From Bacillus sp. FJAT-26390 (lineage in GTDB: Bacteria > Bacillota > Bacilli > Paenibacillales > Paenibacillaceae): DNA of 64,000 nucleotides. Made by a program: the position numbers and the translations under genes. The stretch's first letter is position 1; every line of letters starts with the position of its first letter. Below are positions 1 through 9,285 of the stretch, piece after piece. The notes beneath the pieces are model-generated. The model saw only the letters and a program-made list of their open reading frames with translations, was not told the origin of the DNA and did not search any database. The stretch spans positions 222 to 64,221 of the forward strand of contig NZ_MAQX01000007.1 in the NCBI RefSeq assembly GCF_001682865.1. The letters run 5' to 3'.

Positions 1-123
1 GTTGTTTTCCCTTAGGGGAAATATTATGGAGAAATGTCCATCGTTCGGTTGAAAAACGGCCGCCTATGTATAAACAGAGTGCAACCGCACCAAGCTATTA
101 TATAAATGAATTTAAACGACCAC

Positions 124-151
124 TTGACCTTTTGCTAAAATTGCATATAAT
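124..151 (+). promoter_or_regulatory. sigma-A promoter of the ctsR operon
   Basis: TTGACC at 124-129 and a perfect TATAAT at 146-151 are separated by 16 bp. The CtsR operator begins nine bases after the -10, so bound repressor would cover the transcription start. The first 120 bases of the window hold no gene I can support. Confidence 0.8.
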
Positions 152-159
152 AAAATCAA

Positions 160-176
160 AGTCAAAGAAAGTCAAA
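160..176 (+). promoter_or_regulatory. CtsR operator (heptad direct repeat)
   Basis: Two AGTCAAA heptads at 160-166 and 170-176 are separated by GAA. This matches the known CtsR box, a tandem RGTCAAA repeat with a 3-bp spacer. A further partial GTCAA follows at 177-181. Its place just downstream of the -10 implies autorepression of ctsR-mcsA-mcsB-clpC, relieved by heat or protein stress. Confidence 0.92.
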
Positions 177-282
177 GTCAATTGTCCGAATATTCGGTGT
201 CTGATGATTTTGGCTAAATAACAATTTTGTATTAATGTTTCAACTTTGGCTTTGTTGGTTATTTCTCAGGGAGGTTGGTGGT

Positions 283-744
283 TTGCGTAACATTTCCGAT
301 CTCATCGAACAGTATCTGAAGCATATGCTCCAAGATAGCCCAGAGGGCGCAGTGGAAATTCAGCGTAATGACTTAGCTGACAAATTTTCTTGTGTACCGT
401 CGCAGATCAACTACGTCATCAGCACTCGCTTTACCATGGAGAAAGGATACATGGTTGAAAGCAAGCGCGGAGGCGGAGGCTATATCCGTATACAACGGAT
501 TGATCTTCCGGCATTGAAGGCGATTCAATTCCACATCGAGGAAACGGTTGGAGAATGTGTTGATCAAAGTGCGGCGGAAGGACTTATTTATCAGCTGGAG
601 GAAGCAAGGCTCATTACCAAGCGAGAAGGCAACCTGCTTCGTGCAGCCGTGCATCGCGATACAATCGCGCTCAAGCTGCCGCTAAGAGATGAAATGAGGG
701 CCCGGTTACTCCGGTCCATGCTTATCTCATTGCTGGTTAAATAA
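283..744 (+). CDS. ctsR: CtsR, transcriptional repressor of class III stress genes
   Basis: CtsR is a dimeric winged-helix repressor that binds tandem heptads upstream of clp genes. The protein is 153 aa from the chosen TTG at 283, close to the usual 154. The start is set by GGGAGG at about 269-274 and by the family N terminus RNISDLIEQYL; the longer frame from 235 adds an atypical hydrophobic leader. Residues 29-50 form the helix-turn-helix and residues 60-67 (SKRGGGGY) the glycine-rich wing, with Arg62 the residue known in other bacilli as an McsB target. It is the first gene of a four-gene operon and its own operator lies upstream. Confidence 0.95.
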   Translation: MRNISDLIEQYLKHMLQDSPEGAVEIQRNDLADKFSCVPSQINYVISTRFTMEKGYMVESKRGGGGYIRIQRIDLPALKAIQFHIEETVGECVDQSAAEGLIYQLEEARLITKREGNLLRAAVHRDTIALKLPLRDEMRARLLRSMLISLLVK

Positions 745-779
745 CGCGAAACCGTTTATACCCGGAGGAGGGATCACGC

Positions 780-1301
780 TTGTTTTGCCAAGAATGCGGC
801 AAAAAGCCGGCTACGCTTCATTTTACAAAAATCATTAATGGTGAGAAGAACGAATTTCACATTTGTGAAAGCTGTGCTCGTGAGAAAGGGGAAGGAATTC
901 CTGGGGCGCCGAATAGCTTCTCGATTCATAGCTTATTGTCAGGACTTCTTGATTTTGAGCATTTGGGCGGGTCAGGGATTGCCGGTATAAAGCAGGAAAC
1001 GCTGCGATGCGAGGAATGCGGATTAACCTATTCCCAGTTCAGCAAGATCGGCCGCTTCGGCTGCAGCAATTGTTATCAAGCGTTTGAAGGTAAACTTGAT
1101 CCTCTTCTCAAACGGGTTCACAGCAGTACCGTACACAGCGGAAAAATACCGAAGCGCTCAGGCGGACAAATTCAGTGCAAGCGCGAGATCGAACAGCTGA
1201 GGCGGGATTTGCAAGCGAAAATAGAGCATGAGGAGTTTGAGAGCGCAGCGCAGCTGCGTGATCGAATACGTGAACTGGAGCGCCAAATTGCCGACCTGTA
1301 A
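780..1301 (+). CDS. mcsA: McsA, zinc-finger activator of McsB
   Basis: McsA binds metal and activates the arginine kinase McsB. Four CxxC pairs are visible: C3/C6, C29/C32, CEEC and CSNC. The C terminus holds a UVR motif (about residues 130-170, rich in E/L/R), as in UvrB/UvrC and ClpC. Length is 173 aa, slightly under the B. subtilis protein. The TTG at 780 is preceded by GGAGGAGGG at about 763-771. The gene lies 35 nt after ctsR and 28 nt before mcsB, so co-transcription is expected. Confidence 0.93.
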   Translation: MFCQECGKKPATLHFTKIINGEKNEFHICESCAREKGEGIPGAPNSFSIHSLLSGLLDFEHLGGSGIAGIKQETLRCEECGLTYSQFSKIGRFGCSNCYQAFEGKLDPLLKRVHSSTVHSGKIPKRSGGQIQCKREIEQLRRDLQAKIEHEEFESAAQLRDRIRELERQIADL

Positions 1302-1329
1302 GCTGGCATAGAAGGAGTGAGTAAGGCTC

Positions 1330-2409
1330 TTGACTAAGCATCGATTCTCAGAACATGCACTAAGCGAATGGATGAAGGATGTAGGTCCCGAATCTGAAAT
1401 TGTCATTAGCAGCAGAGTGCGCGTAGCTCGTAATCTAAGGCATCAGCCATTTCCATTACTTGCGACGAATCAGCAATCCAAGGATGTGATGGATCAGCTG
1501 ACTGAAGTAAGCCAAAGCGGCAAGCTGCAGTCCATTGGTTCATTTGAAACGATTATTTTGTCAGATTTAAGCGAGCTTGATAAAAGGGTGCTCGTCGAAA
1601 AGCATCTGATAAGTCCTAATTTAGCGAATGATTCGCGATGCGGGGCCGTTATTTTGAGCGATAATGAATCTGTTAGCATAATGATTAACGAAGAAGATCA
1701 CTTGCGCATCCAATGTCTATATCCAGGTTTCCAAATTCAAGAGGCTTGGGCGTTGGCCAGCGGAATTGACGATATTTTTGAAGATGCGGCTGATTATGCG
1801 TTTGATGAGAAACGCGGTTATTTAACGACATGTCCAACAAATGTTGGAACAGGCATTCGGGCTTCGGTGATGATGCATTTGCCGGCACTTGTGCTCACGT
1901 CCCAAATCAATCGTATTTTGTCAGCAGTCACGCAGGTGGGCTTAGCGGTTAGAGGATTGTACGGCGAAGGCAGCGAAGCGCTTGGCAACTTGTTTCAGGT
2001 GTCGAACCAAATTACGCTGGGACAATCCGAGAACGAGATCATTGAAAATCTTTATAGCGTAGCAAGGCAAATTATTGAGCATGAGAAAGCGGCTCGCAAG
2101 CGTCTTATGCAAGAGTCGCGGCTAAGAACGGAGGATCGCATAAAGCGATCGTACGGTATTTTGTCTCATGCATCGATTATGGATTCCAAGGAAGCGGCAC
2201 AGCGATTATCGGATGTGCGGCTTGGAGCAGATTTGGGGATTTTATCTGATGTAACGCCACAAGTGTTGAATGAGCTTTTGGTAATGACTCAGCCCGGGTT
2301 TCTACAACAAACCTTCGACGAGAAGATGAGCCCAGAGCAGAGGGATTTCAGGAGAGCAGAACTCATCCGCAAGCAATTGCGCGGTGAAAAAGGCCATGGG
2401 GGTGCGTGA
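1330..2409 (+). CDS. mcsB: McsB, protein arginine kinase
   Basis: McsB phosphorylates arginines on CtsR and on misfolded proteins, marking the latter for ClpCP. The 359-aa protein belongs to the ATP:guanido phosphotransferase family. The N-terminal ATP-binding stretch [11 protein letters not shown], the acidic NEEDH motif at about 120-124 and the catalytic CPTNVGTG starting at Cys168 are all present, so it looks active. The start is TTG at 1330 behind AAGGAG (1312-1317), a rather long 12-nt spacing. ctsR, mcsA and mcsB all start with TTG. The stop codon is two bases before the clpC ATG chosen here. Confidence 0.95.
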   Translation: MTKHRFSEHALSEWMKDVGPESEIVISSRVRVARNLRHQPFPLLATNQQSKDVMDQLTEVSQSGKLQSIGSFETIILSDLSELDKRVLVEKHLISPNLANDSRCGAVILSDNESVSIMINEEDHLRIQCLYPGFQIQEAWALASGIDDIFEDAADYAFDEKRGYLTTCPTNVGTGIRASVMMHLPALVLTSQINRILSAVTQVGLAVRGLYGEGSEALGNLFQVSNQITLGQSENEIIENLYSVARQIIEHEKAARKRLMQESRLRTEDRIKRSYGILSHASIMDSKEAAQRLSDVRLGADLGILSDVTPQVLNELLVMTQPGFLQQTFDEKMSPEQRDFRRAELIRKQLRGEKGHGGA

Positions 2410-2411
2410 AT

Positions 2412-4871
2412 ATGATGTTTGGAAGATTTACGGAGCGAGCACAGAAGGTGCTTGCATTAGCGCAAGAAGAAGCAGTCCGTCTCGGACATAACAATATCGG
2501 TACAGAGCATATTTTGCTCGGTCTTATCCGCGAAGGAGAAGGAATAGCGGCCAAAGCCTTAATCGGACTTGGATTAGGACTTGAGAAAATTCAGGATGAG
2601 GTTGAAGCGTTGATCGGCCGTGGACAAGAGCAGCCGAACAACATTGCATATACGCCACGCGCGAAAAAAGTGATTGAGCTCTCGATGGATGAAGCGAGAA
2701 AGCTTGGCCACACGTATGTAGGCACAGAGCATATCCTTCTAGGCCTTATTCGTGAAGGAGAAGGCGTAGCAGCGCGCGTGCTGAATAACCTTGGCATCAG
2801 CCTCAACAAGGCTCGTCAGCAGGTGCTGCAGCTGCTAGGCAGCAGCGAGGCGGTATCGAGCAATCATGGCTCACCGGCTAACGTAAGCACGCCTACGCTT
2901 GATGGTCTTGCAAGAGACTTGACGGCTTATGCGAAGGAAGGAAATTTGGATCCTGTTATCGGACGGAGCAAAGAAATTGAGCGCGTTATTCAAGTGCTTA
3001 GCCGCCGTACGAAAAACAATCCAGTGCTAATCGGGGAACCCGGTGTAGGTAAAACAGCAATCGCTGAGGGCCTGGCACAAAAGATTATTGAGAATGAAAT
3101 TCCAGAAACATTGCGCGACAAACGGGTCATGACGCTGGATATGGGCTCAGTTGTAGCCGGTACGAAATACCGCGGCGAGTTCGAGGACCGCCTGAAGAAG
3201 ATCATGGATGAGATTCGCCAAGCCGGCAATATTATTCTATTCATCGATGAGCTTCATACATTGATCGGCGCAGGCGGAGCAGAGGGCGCGATCGATGCAT
3301 CTAACATTTTGAAGCCCGCATTGGCACGTGGCGAGCTGCAATGTATCGGTGCAACTACGCTTGACGAGTACCGCAAATATATCGAGAAGGATGCAGCGCT
3401 CGAGCGCCGCTTCCAGCCGATTACGGTTGATCAGCCTTCGCCGGAAGAAGCGATTCAAATTTTGTACGGCCTGCGTGACCGTTACGAGGCTCATCACCGC
3501 GTGAAAATTACGGATGAAGCAATCGTGCAAGCGGTGAAGCTATCCGATCGTTATATCCCGGATCGTTTCTTGCCGGATAAAGCGATTGACCTTATTGATG
3601 AAGCTGGCTCTAAAGTACGCTTGCATTCTTATACCGTACCGCCAAATTTGAAACAGCTTGAAAATCGTTTGGAGGATATCCGCAAGGAGAAGGATTCCGC
3701 GGTTCAAAGCCAAGAGTTCGAGAAAGCGGCAGCGCTTCGCGATACGGAGCAAAAAATCCGCGAAGAGCTTGATGTAACGAAAAACCAATGGAAAGAAAAG
3801 CAGGGCCGTACCGATTCCGAGGTAACGCCGGAGGATATCGCTCAGGTTGTAGCTAGCTGGACGGGAATTCCGGTCAGCAAGCTCGCAGAAGGCGAGACGG
3901 AGCGTCTGCTCAAAATGGAAGAGATACTTCATGACCGTATTATCGGGCAAGAGGATGCCGTTAAATCGGTATCCAGAGCGATCCGTCGTGCTCGCGCTGG
4001 CTTGAAAGATCCGAAGCGTCCAATTGGTTCGTTCATTTTCTTAGGACCTACCGGCGTTGGTAAAACGGAGCTGGCAAGAGCGCTAGCCGAGGCGATGTTC
4101 GGTGACGAGAATGCGGTTATCCGGATCGACATGTCGGAGTATATGGAGAAGCATTCGACTTCACGTCTAGTCGGAGCGCCTCCTGGATATGTGGGCTATG
4201 AAGAAGGCGGCCAATTAACCGAAAAGGTACGTCGCAAGCCATATTCCGTTGTACTCCTTGACGAGATCGAGAAGGCTCACCCTGAAGTATTCAACATTTT
4301 GCTGCAGGTGCTTGAGGATGGCCGCTTGACTGATTCCAAAGGCCGCGTCGTCGATTTCCGGAACACATTGATTATTATGACGTCCAACGTTGGCGCTGAC
4401 CAAATTAAACGCAATTCCTCGCTTGGCTTTACAGCCGTGCAGGATGCGGGACGTGATTTCTTGCAAATGAAGGACAAAGTGATGGCAGAGCTTAAGAAAA
4501 GCTTCCGTCCAGAGTTCCTCAACCGGATCGACGAGAGCATCGTATTCCACTCGCTTGGCGAGGAGCATATTGCTCAAATCGTTACGCTTATGTCAGAGGA
4601 GCTTCGCAAGCGCCTGCGTGAGCAAGAGGTTGATTTCGTCTTGACCGATGGAGCCAAAGCATTCCTTGCTAAGGAAGGTTATGATCCGCAATACGGAGCG
4701 CGACCGCTTCGCCGGGCAATCCAAAAGCATATCGAGGATCGTTTGTCCGAAGATTTGCTGATGGGTAAAATCCAAAAGGGCGATACGTTCACTATTGACG
4801 AAAAAGACGGCGCCTTGACGGTTACGAAAGCCATCTCGGAGCAAGAGCCTGAAGAATCAACTGCGAAATAA
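2412..4871 (+). CDS. clpC: ClpC, AAA+ unfoldase of the ClpCP protease
   Basis: ClpC is a Hsp100 unfoldase that feeds substrates, including arginine-phosphorylated proteins, to ClpP. Two N-terminal Clp repeats ([15 protein letters not shown] appears twice, about residues 25-115) are followed by AAA1 with Walker A GEPGVGKT at about 208, a UVR-type middle domain (about 415-450), and AAA2 with Walker A GPTGVGKT at about 545. The loop near SSLGFTA fits the ClpP-docking site. Length is 819 aa. ATG 2412 is preferred because GGGGGTG at 2398-2404 gives 7-nt spacing; a GTG at 2406 would overlap the mcsB stop. It is the last gene of the CtsR operon. Confidence 0.95.
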   Translation: MMFGRFTERAQKVLALAQEEAVRLGHNNIGTEHILLGLIREGEGIAAKALIGLGLGLEKIQDEVEALIGRGQEQPNNIAYTPRAKKVIELSMDEARKLGHTYVGTEHILLGLIREGEGVAARVLNNLGISLNKARQQVLQLLGSSEAVSSNHGSPANVSTPTLDGLARDLTAYAKEGNLDPVIGRSKEIERVIQVLSRRTKNNPVLIGEPGVGKTAIAEGLAQKIIENEIPETLRDKRVMTLDMGSVVAGTKYRGEFEDRLKKIMDEIRQAGNIILFIDELHTLIGAGGAEGAIDASNILKPALARGELQCIGATTLDEYRKYIEKDAALERRFQPITVDQPSPEEAIQILYGLRDRYEAHHRVKITDEAIVQAVKLSDRYIPDRFLPDKAIDLIDEAGSKVRLHSYTVPPNLKQLENRLEDIRKEKDSAVQSQEFEKAAALRDTEQKIREELDVTKNQWKEKQGRTDSEVTPEDIAQVVASWTGIPVSKLAEGETERLLKMEEILHDRIIGQEDAVKSVSRAIRRARAGLKDPKRPIGSFIFLGPTGVGKTELARALAEAMFGDENAVIRIDMSEYMEKHSTSRLVGAPPGYVGYEEGGQLTEKVRRKPYSVVLLDEIEKAHPEVFNILLQVLEDGRLTDSKGRVVDFRNTLIIMTSNVGADQIKRNSSLGFTAVQDAGRDFLQMKDKVMAELKKSFRPEFLNRIDESIVFHSLGEEHIAQIVTLMSEELRKRLREQEVDFVLTDGAKAFLAKEGYDPQYGARPLRRAIQKHIEDRLSEDLLMGKIQKGDTFTIDEKDGALTVTKAISEQEPEESTAK

Positions 4872-4884
4872 AGCATAAACCTAG

Positions 4885-4926
4885 ACTGTCCCGCAACCAG
4901 AAATGATGCTTGCGGGACAGTTTTTA
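4885..4926 (+). terminator. Rho-independent terminator after clpC
   Basis: A perfect 12-bp stem (4885-4896 with 4910-4921) is followed by TTTTTATT. It ends the ctsR operon and insulates the next gene. Confidence 0.92.
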
Positions 4927-4939
4927 TTATGGAATACAA

Positions 4940-4967
4940 TTGACAATGAGAATCATTATCGTATAAT
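4940..4967 (+). promoter_or_regulatory. Promoter with overlapping Fur box
   Basis: A consensus TTGACA (4940-4945) and TATAAT (4962-4967) with a 16-bp spacer are visible. The spacer holds TGAGAATCATTATCG at 4947-4961, a 13 of 14 match to the Fur 7-1-7 palindrome. Iron-loaded Fur would block RNA polymerase directly (inference from position). Confidence 0.85.
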
Positions 4968-5003
4968 GGCAGTAGAGCATTACATAGAAGGGGAGGAACA
5001 ACG

Positions 5004-5351
5004 ATGATAGTTGTTACAAATACAATTAAAGTAAAAAAGGGCCACGGGGAGACGGTAGCCAAACGTTTTCAAAATTCAAAAGGGATTGACCAATCGCCTG
5101 GTTTTGTGCGCATGGAGGTGTTGTTTACAGAAGGGCTAGAGGAATTTGATGAGCTGAAAGTAAGCACCACTTGGGAAAACAAAGCTTCCTTCGAGGGCTG
5201 GGTGAACAGCGACTCATTTCGCCAAGCGCATGCACATCGCGGAGGCCAGTCACAGGGCGCTGACGGACAGCAAACGGAAAGCGTCATGCTAGGCTCGCAT
5301 CTGACGACGCATCGCGTTTTGGTTGCTCGACAAGCTGGAATTGAGGCGTAG
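5004..5351 (+). CDS. IsdG/HmoA-like haem-degrading monooxygenase (ABM fold)
   Basis: The 115-aa protein matches the antibiotic-biosynthesis monooxygenase fold used by IsdG/IsdI/Hmo haem oxygenases, which open haem and free iron. Visible family marks are an N-terminal beta strand with KVKKGHGE, PGFVRMEVL, and the helix TTWENKASFEGWVNSDSF followed by AHAHRGG, which carries the likely haem-ligating histidine. ATG 5004 has a strong GGGGAGG. It is a single-gene unit between the clpC terminator and its own terminator, under a Fur-box promoter, which supports an iron-acquisition role. The exact subfamily (HmoA or HmoB) is not settled. Confidence 0.82.
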   Translation: MIVVTNTIKVKKGHGETVAKRFQNSKGIDQSPGFVRMEVLFTEGLEEFDELKVSTTWENKASFEGWVNSDSFRQAHAHRGGQSQGADGQQTESVMLGSHLTTHRVLVARQAGIEA

Positions 5352-5389
5352 TACATTTTTAACAAAACCCGTTTGATTCAGAATGATTT

Positions 5390-5428
5390 CGCTCTCTTAT
5401 CCACTGTGGATAAAGGGGGCGTTTTTTT
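5390..5428 (+). terminator. Terminator after the haem monooxygenase gene
   Basis: An imperfect stem formed by 5390-5403 and 5406-5421 is followed by seven T residues. The stem centre TTATCCACTGTGGATAA also reads as two back-to-back DnaA-box-like 9-mers. Confidence 0.7.
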
Positions 5429-5512
5429 ATAGATTATTTCTTTGAAAGGCTGTGGGGATATGTTGATGACTTGTGGATAATGTTGATAACTTGTTAATAA
5501 GTCTGTGGACAA
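5397..5512. promoter_or_regulatory. Cluster of DnaA-box-like 9-mers
   Basis: TGTGGATAA, the reverse complement of the perfect DnaA box, occurs at 5405-5413 and 5472-5480. TTATCCACT at 5397-5405 and TGTGGACAA at 5504-5512 differ by one base. A 20-bp unit at 5462-5481 is repeated imperfectly at 5482-5501 (16 of 20 identical). The rest of the 5429-5708 gap is AT-rich and has no gene I can support. Whether DnaA binds here is inference. Confidence 0.5.
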
Positions 5513-5708
5513 TGCCGATATTATAGAACAGGGATAGGTTGTATTGTGGGAAACGAATAATAGAAGCGATAATAACCTTTTTCATCAACAATGTGGGTTT
5601 ATACATTGGGGATTAAATGGTAAACTTTATGTAGCATCATTTTAAGGAGTATCGCGAGGGATGGCATCAACTATTTGGTGCTAGCCCATAACGTTTAAGG
5701 AGTACGGA

Positions 5709-7076
5709 ATGGCCAAAATTAAAACAAAGTTTGTTTGTACGGAATGTGGAACAGAAGCGGCTAAATGGCTCGGAAAATGTCCGGGTTGTCATGCATGGAA
5801 CTCTATGGTGGAAGAAAAAGAAACCGTTGTGAAGACAAAGGGCGTCGGATTGTCATCGTTTCATGCGAAAGAAAAGCCGCAGTCCATCATACATATAGAA
5901 AGTGGGCAAGAGCCGCGTATCGAAACGAGGATGCTTGAGCTCAACCGAGTGCTCGGCGGAGGCGTTGTGCCTGGCTCGCTTATTCTGGTCGGCGGAGATC
6001 CCGGTATCGGCAAATCAACGCTATTGCTGCAAACCTCTCACGCGTTAGCGGTGAAGGGACTGAAGGTGCTCTATATTTCCGGGGAGGAGTCCGTGCGTCA
6101 GACGAGGCTAAGGGCGGATCGCCTTGGAGCGCTGACGGAATCGCTGTATGTATTATGCGAGACCAATATGGAGCAAATTAATGATGCTATCGAATCGGTT
6201 CAGCCAGATTTTCTCGTTATTGATTCGATTCAAACGGTGTATGACCCGAATGTGCAATCAGCGCCCGGCAGCGTATCGCAGGTCCGTGAATGTACGGCTC
6301 ACTTTATGCGGGTCGCCAAAATCAAAGGGGTTGCGACTGTGCTTGTCGGCCATGTGACGAAGGAAGGCGCGATTGCCGGACCGAGGCTGCTGGAGCATAT
6401 GGTGGATTGCGTTCTATATTTTGAAGGGGAGCGCCATCATACGTATCGTATCTTGCGGGCCGTAAAAAACCGGTTTGGTTCGACAAATGAAATCGGAATT
6501 TTCGAAATGGGCGAGGATGGCCTAAGGGAAGTATCGAACCCTTCCGAGTTATTTTTGTCGGAGCGCCCTCTTGGGGTATCAGGCTCGACGGTCGTCGCAA
6601 GCATGGAAGGAACAAGGCCTGTGCTGGTTGAGCTTCAGGCGCTTGTTGCGACAACCAATTTTCCATCTCCGAGAAGAATGTCTACGGGAATCGACCATCA
6701 CCGTATGGCGCTGATCATTGCGGTGCTGGAGAAGAGAAACGGCATGTTCCTGCAAACGCAGGATGCGTACTTGAACGTTGCAGGCGGAGTGAAGCTCGAT
6801 GAGCCGGCGGTTGACCTTGCAGCCGCCGTCAGCATTGCATCCAGCTTTCGGGATGCCCCAACCAAGCCATACGATGTCATCTTTGGCGAAGTAGGGCTAA
6901 CGGGCGAGGTTCGTGCCGTATCGCGTGCGGAGCAGCGAGTGAAGGAAGCGGAGAAGCTTGGTTTTAAACGTGTCATTATGCCGGAGAAGAGCTTAAAGGG
7001 CTGGAAGCCACCCTCTGGCATAGAAATTATTGGCGTAACCACAGTGTCGGAAGCACTTAAGGCAGCGCTTGGATAG
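5709..7076 (+). CDS. radA: RadA, DNA repair ATPase/branch-migration helicase
   Basis: RadA (Sms) processes recombination intermediates with RecA. The 455-aa protein has a C4 zinc finger (C10, C13, C24, C27), a RecA-like ATPase core with Walker [11 protein letters not shown] from residue 95, the diagnostic KNRFG motif near residue 253, and a Lon-protease-like C-terminal domain. ATG 5709 follows AAGGAG. disA starts 11 nt after its stop, the conserved radA-disA pair of bacilli, where the two proteins are known to interact. Confidence 0.95.
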   Translation: MAKIKTKFVCTECGTEAAKWLGKCPGCHAWNSMVEEKETVVKTKGVGLSSFHAKEKPQSIIHIESGQEPRIETRMLELNRVLGGGVVPGSLILVGGDPGIGKSTLLLQTSHALAVKGLKVLYISGEESVRQTRLRADRLGALTESLYVLCETNMEQINDAIESVQPDFLVIDSIQTVYDPNVQSAPGSVSQVRECTAHFMRVAKIKGVATVLVGHVTKEGAIAGPRLLEHMVDCVLYFEGERHHTYRILRAVKNRFGSTNEIGIFEMGEDGLREVSNPSELFLSERPLGVSGSTVVASMEGTRPVLVELQALVATTNFPSPRRMSTGIDHHRMALIIAVLEKRNGMFLQTQDAYLNVAGGVKLDEPAVDLAAAVSIASSFRDAPTKPYDVIFGEVGLTGEVRAVSRAEQRVKEAEKLGFKRVIMPEKSLKGWKPPSGIEIIGVTTVSEALKAALG

Positions 7077-7087
7077 GGGGGCAGACG

Positions 7088-8164
7088 ATGAAGGAACCTA
7101 CGCAGTTAGAAATAATGAATCAATTATTGCAACTAGTCGCACCAGGTACCCCTTTTCGTGATGGGCTTGAGAATGTGCTTCGGGCCAAAACGGGGGCGTT
7201 ACTTGTTGTTGGATATAGTCCTGAGGTGATGGAGGTTGTAGATGGGGGCTTCTCCATTAATTGCGACTTCTCACCGAACTATTTGTATGAGCTAGCCAAA
7301 ATGGACGGCGCGATTATTTTGAGCGAGGATATGCGCAGAATATTGTATGCGAACACACAGCTCATTCCGAACAGCTCCATTCCATCGATTGAAACGGGTA
7401 TACGTCACCGGACGGCGGAGCGCGTTGCTAAGCAAACGGGTAAGCTCGTCGTATCGATCTCGCAGCGACGTAACATTATTACGCTTTATCAAGGCAACCT
7501 GCGTTATTCGCTGAAGGATATGGGCGTTATTTTGACTAAGGCGAACCAGGCGATTCAAACGCTCGAGAAATATAAAGCGGTGCTTAGCCAATCGTTTACG
7601 AATTTATCTGCGCTTGAGTTTGAAGAGCTTGTTACGCTGCAGGAAGTGGCGCATGTTATTCAGCGTGTGGAGATGGTGCTGCGCATCAAGATGGAGATTA
7701 AGCGTTATGTTATTGAGCTAGGTACGGAAGGCCGATTGATCAGCATGCAAATGGATGAGCTGGTCGGCGGCGTAGAAGAGGACGCGTGGTACTTACTTAA
7801 GGATTACGCAAAAGAAAATTCGGATGAGAAGATTCGGGAAATTCGGGCAGGGTTGAAGAAGCTAAGCTCAGATGAGCTGCTTGATGCGCCGCCAATCATC
7901 CGTTTGATCGGTTATCCACATACGAGCAATATGAACGACGAATCCGTTTCCCCACGCGGTTATCGCCTCCTGAACAAAATACCGAGATTGCCGCTCATTA
8001 TTATGAACAATCTAATTGAACGGTTCGGACGGCTGCCTCATATTTTGATGGCGACGATTGAAGAATTGGATGAGGTTGAAGGCATTGGAGAAGTGCGGGC
8101 ACGGGCTATCAAAGAGGGTCTCAAGCGGATCCAAGAGCAGATGTTCATTGACAGGCAAATCTAA
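7088..8164 (+). CDS. disA: DisA, diadenylate cyclase and DNA-integrity scanner
   Basis: DisA makes c-di-AMP from two ATP and scans DNA for branched structures. The 358-aa protein carries the DAC-domain signatures DGA at 73-75 and RHR at 106-108, a helical linker, and a C-terminal helix-hairpin-helix segment ([15 protein letters not shown]) for DNA binding. The length is typical. ATG 7088 lies behind a GGGGGG run. It is coupled to radA, consistent with a shared DNA-damage checkpoint role before sporulation. Confidence 0.95.
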   Translation: MKEPTQLEIMNQLLQLVAPGTPFRDGLENVLRAKTGALLVVGYSPEVMEVVDGGFSINCDFSPNYLYELAKMDGAIILSEDMRRILYANTQLIPNSSIPSIETGIRHRTAERVAKQTGKLVVSISQRRNIITLYQGNLRYSLKDMGVILTKANQAIQTLEKYKAVLSQSFTNLSALEFEELVTLQEVAHVIQRVEMVLRIKMEIKRYVIELGTEGRLISMQMDELVGGVEEDAWYLLKDYAKENSDEKIREIRAGLKKLSSDELLDAPPIIRLIGYPHTSNMNDESVSPRGYRLLNKIPRLPLIIMNNLIERFGRLPHILMATIEELDEVEGIGEVRARAIKEGLKRIQEQMFIDRQI

Positions 8165-8251
8165 ATCCCATACAATGGATTGAATGTGGTCTTTTAACGA
8201 GATGTACATTCGTTAAGGGTTTTGGGGCATAGTAGAGAAGAGGTGGAAAAG

Positions 8252-8998
8252 ATGATCGCAAAATCGATACCGAGCCTTCTCACGGTGGGGAACCTATTTT
8301 TAGGGGTAATCGCCATCATTCTTGTATTTAATGAAAAACCAGATACAGCGGCCATGATGGTGTTAATCGCCATGCTGCTTGATGGTGTAGACGGACGCGT
8401 TGCTCGGGCGCTGAACGTTCAAAGTGAGTTCGGCAAAGAGCTAGACTCCTTATCCGATGTGATTTCGTTTGGCGTAGCGCCTGCTTTCATTATGTATGTT
8501 GTCGCTTTTCAAGATTTGAGTCCAACGTTCGCGTGGATTGTAACGGCATTGTTCCCCATATGCGGAGCGTTGCGCCTTGCTCGTTTCAACGTTATTTCAA
8601 GCGCGCCAGGCTACTTTATCGGGCTACCGATTCCGGCAGCTGGCGGTGTGTTAGCGACGCTCGCTTTATTCAAGGATGACATATACGTATCCGTGCTGCT
8701 TGCAAGCACGCTTGTGCTTTCCATACTTATGGTCAGTACGATTAAATATCCGAATTTCAAAAAGGTCGGTATTCCTAAAAGCGCGGTATGGGTTGTCCCA
8801 ATCGTTATTGTGGTATCCGTCATACTTGGCCTCGTATTCAAAAACGATCTATCCAAAATATTGTTTGTACCGCTGCTGCTTTATGCGCTGTACGGCCTAA
8901 AAAAAAACGTTGATCGCCGATTGCCCAAGCGAAATCGCAAGCGGAAGAAACGCGATGAAGTCACTGAAGAGCCTGTTCAATCAGAGAAGCCAGCTTAA
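8252..8998 (+). CDS. pssA: CDP-diacylglycerol-serine O-phosphatidyltransferase
   Basis: PssA joins CDP-diacylglycerol and serine to form phosphatidylserine, the phosphatidylethanolamine precursor, at the membrane. The CDP-alcohol phosphotransferase signature is complete: DGVDGRVAR, then G, then D-x3-D (ELDSLSD). Several hydrophobic helices follow and the tail is strongly basic (KKNVDRRLPKRNRKRKKR). ATG 8252 is chosen because AGAGGTGG sits 6 nt upstream and the protein then begins MIAKSIPSLLT; a TTG at 8222 would add ten polar residues without a ribosome site. Length is 248 aa. A strong terminator follows. Confidence 0.88.
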   Translation: MIAKSIPSLLTVGNLFLGVIAIILVFNEKPDTAAMMVLIAMLLDGVDGRVARALNVQSEFGKELDSLSDVISFGVAPAFIMYVVAFQDLSPTFAWIVTALFPICGALRLARFNVISSAPGYFIGLPIPAAGGVLATLALFKDDIYVSVLLASTLVLSILMVSTIKYPNFKKVGIPKSAVWVVPIVIVVSVILGLVFKNDLSKILFVPLLLYALYGLKKNVDRRLPKRNRKRKKRDEVTEEPVQSEKPA

Positions 8999-9020
8999 AC
9001 CGTTAGCTTAAAAGATAAGT

Positions 9021-9072
9021 AAATAGCGTTCCTACACACGATCATCGGTGTGTAGGAACGCTATTTTTATTT
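9021..9072 (+). terminator. Strong terminator after pssA
   Basis: A perfect 19-bp stem (9021-9039 with 9048-9066) with an 8-nt loop runs into TTTTTATTTTTT. A run of A residues on its left suggests it may also work for minus-strand transcripts from the recombinase gene. Confidence 0.93.
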
Positions 9073-9143
9073 TTTGTAATAAAATCGCAGAAATAAATGA
9101 TTTAGAGCGTTGTTAACACGAAAATAAATATAATAATTGCGTA

Positions 9144-9175
9144 CGAGATGTCGCATAATAACAGTTATACGACAA
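9144..9175 (+). repeat. Left 32-bp inverted repeat with dif-like core
   Basis: This block is the exact reverse complement of 10266-10297. Inside it TGTCGCATAA (9149-9158) and TTATACGACA (9165-9174) are near-perfect inverted arms (one mismatch) around a 6-bp spacer TAACAG. That layout is the one used by XerC/XerD sites such as dif. It lies downstream of the recombinase stop codon. Confidence 0.9.
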
Positions 9176-9285
9176 AATTAGACACAAATAATAAAATCAA
9201 CACTTACTATTATATGCCATTAATACCATCTTTACAACGTGGTTTGCATTTTATATAGGCAATAAGAACCTCCTTCACTAGTCTG

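Noticed and set aside
6..22. Hairpin TTTCCC/GGGAAA at the window start as a terminator
   Set aside because: The stem is short and lacks a T tract, and the upstream gene is outside the window.
5397..5512. Chromosomal replication origin
   Set aside because: DnaA-box-like sites occur, but there is no dnaA/dnaN neighbour and no clear unwinding region; only a regulatory or titration role is possible.
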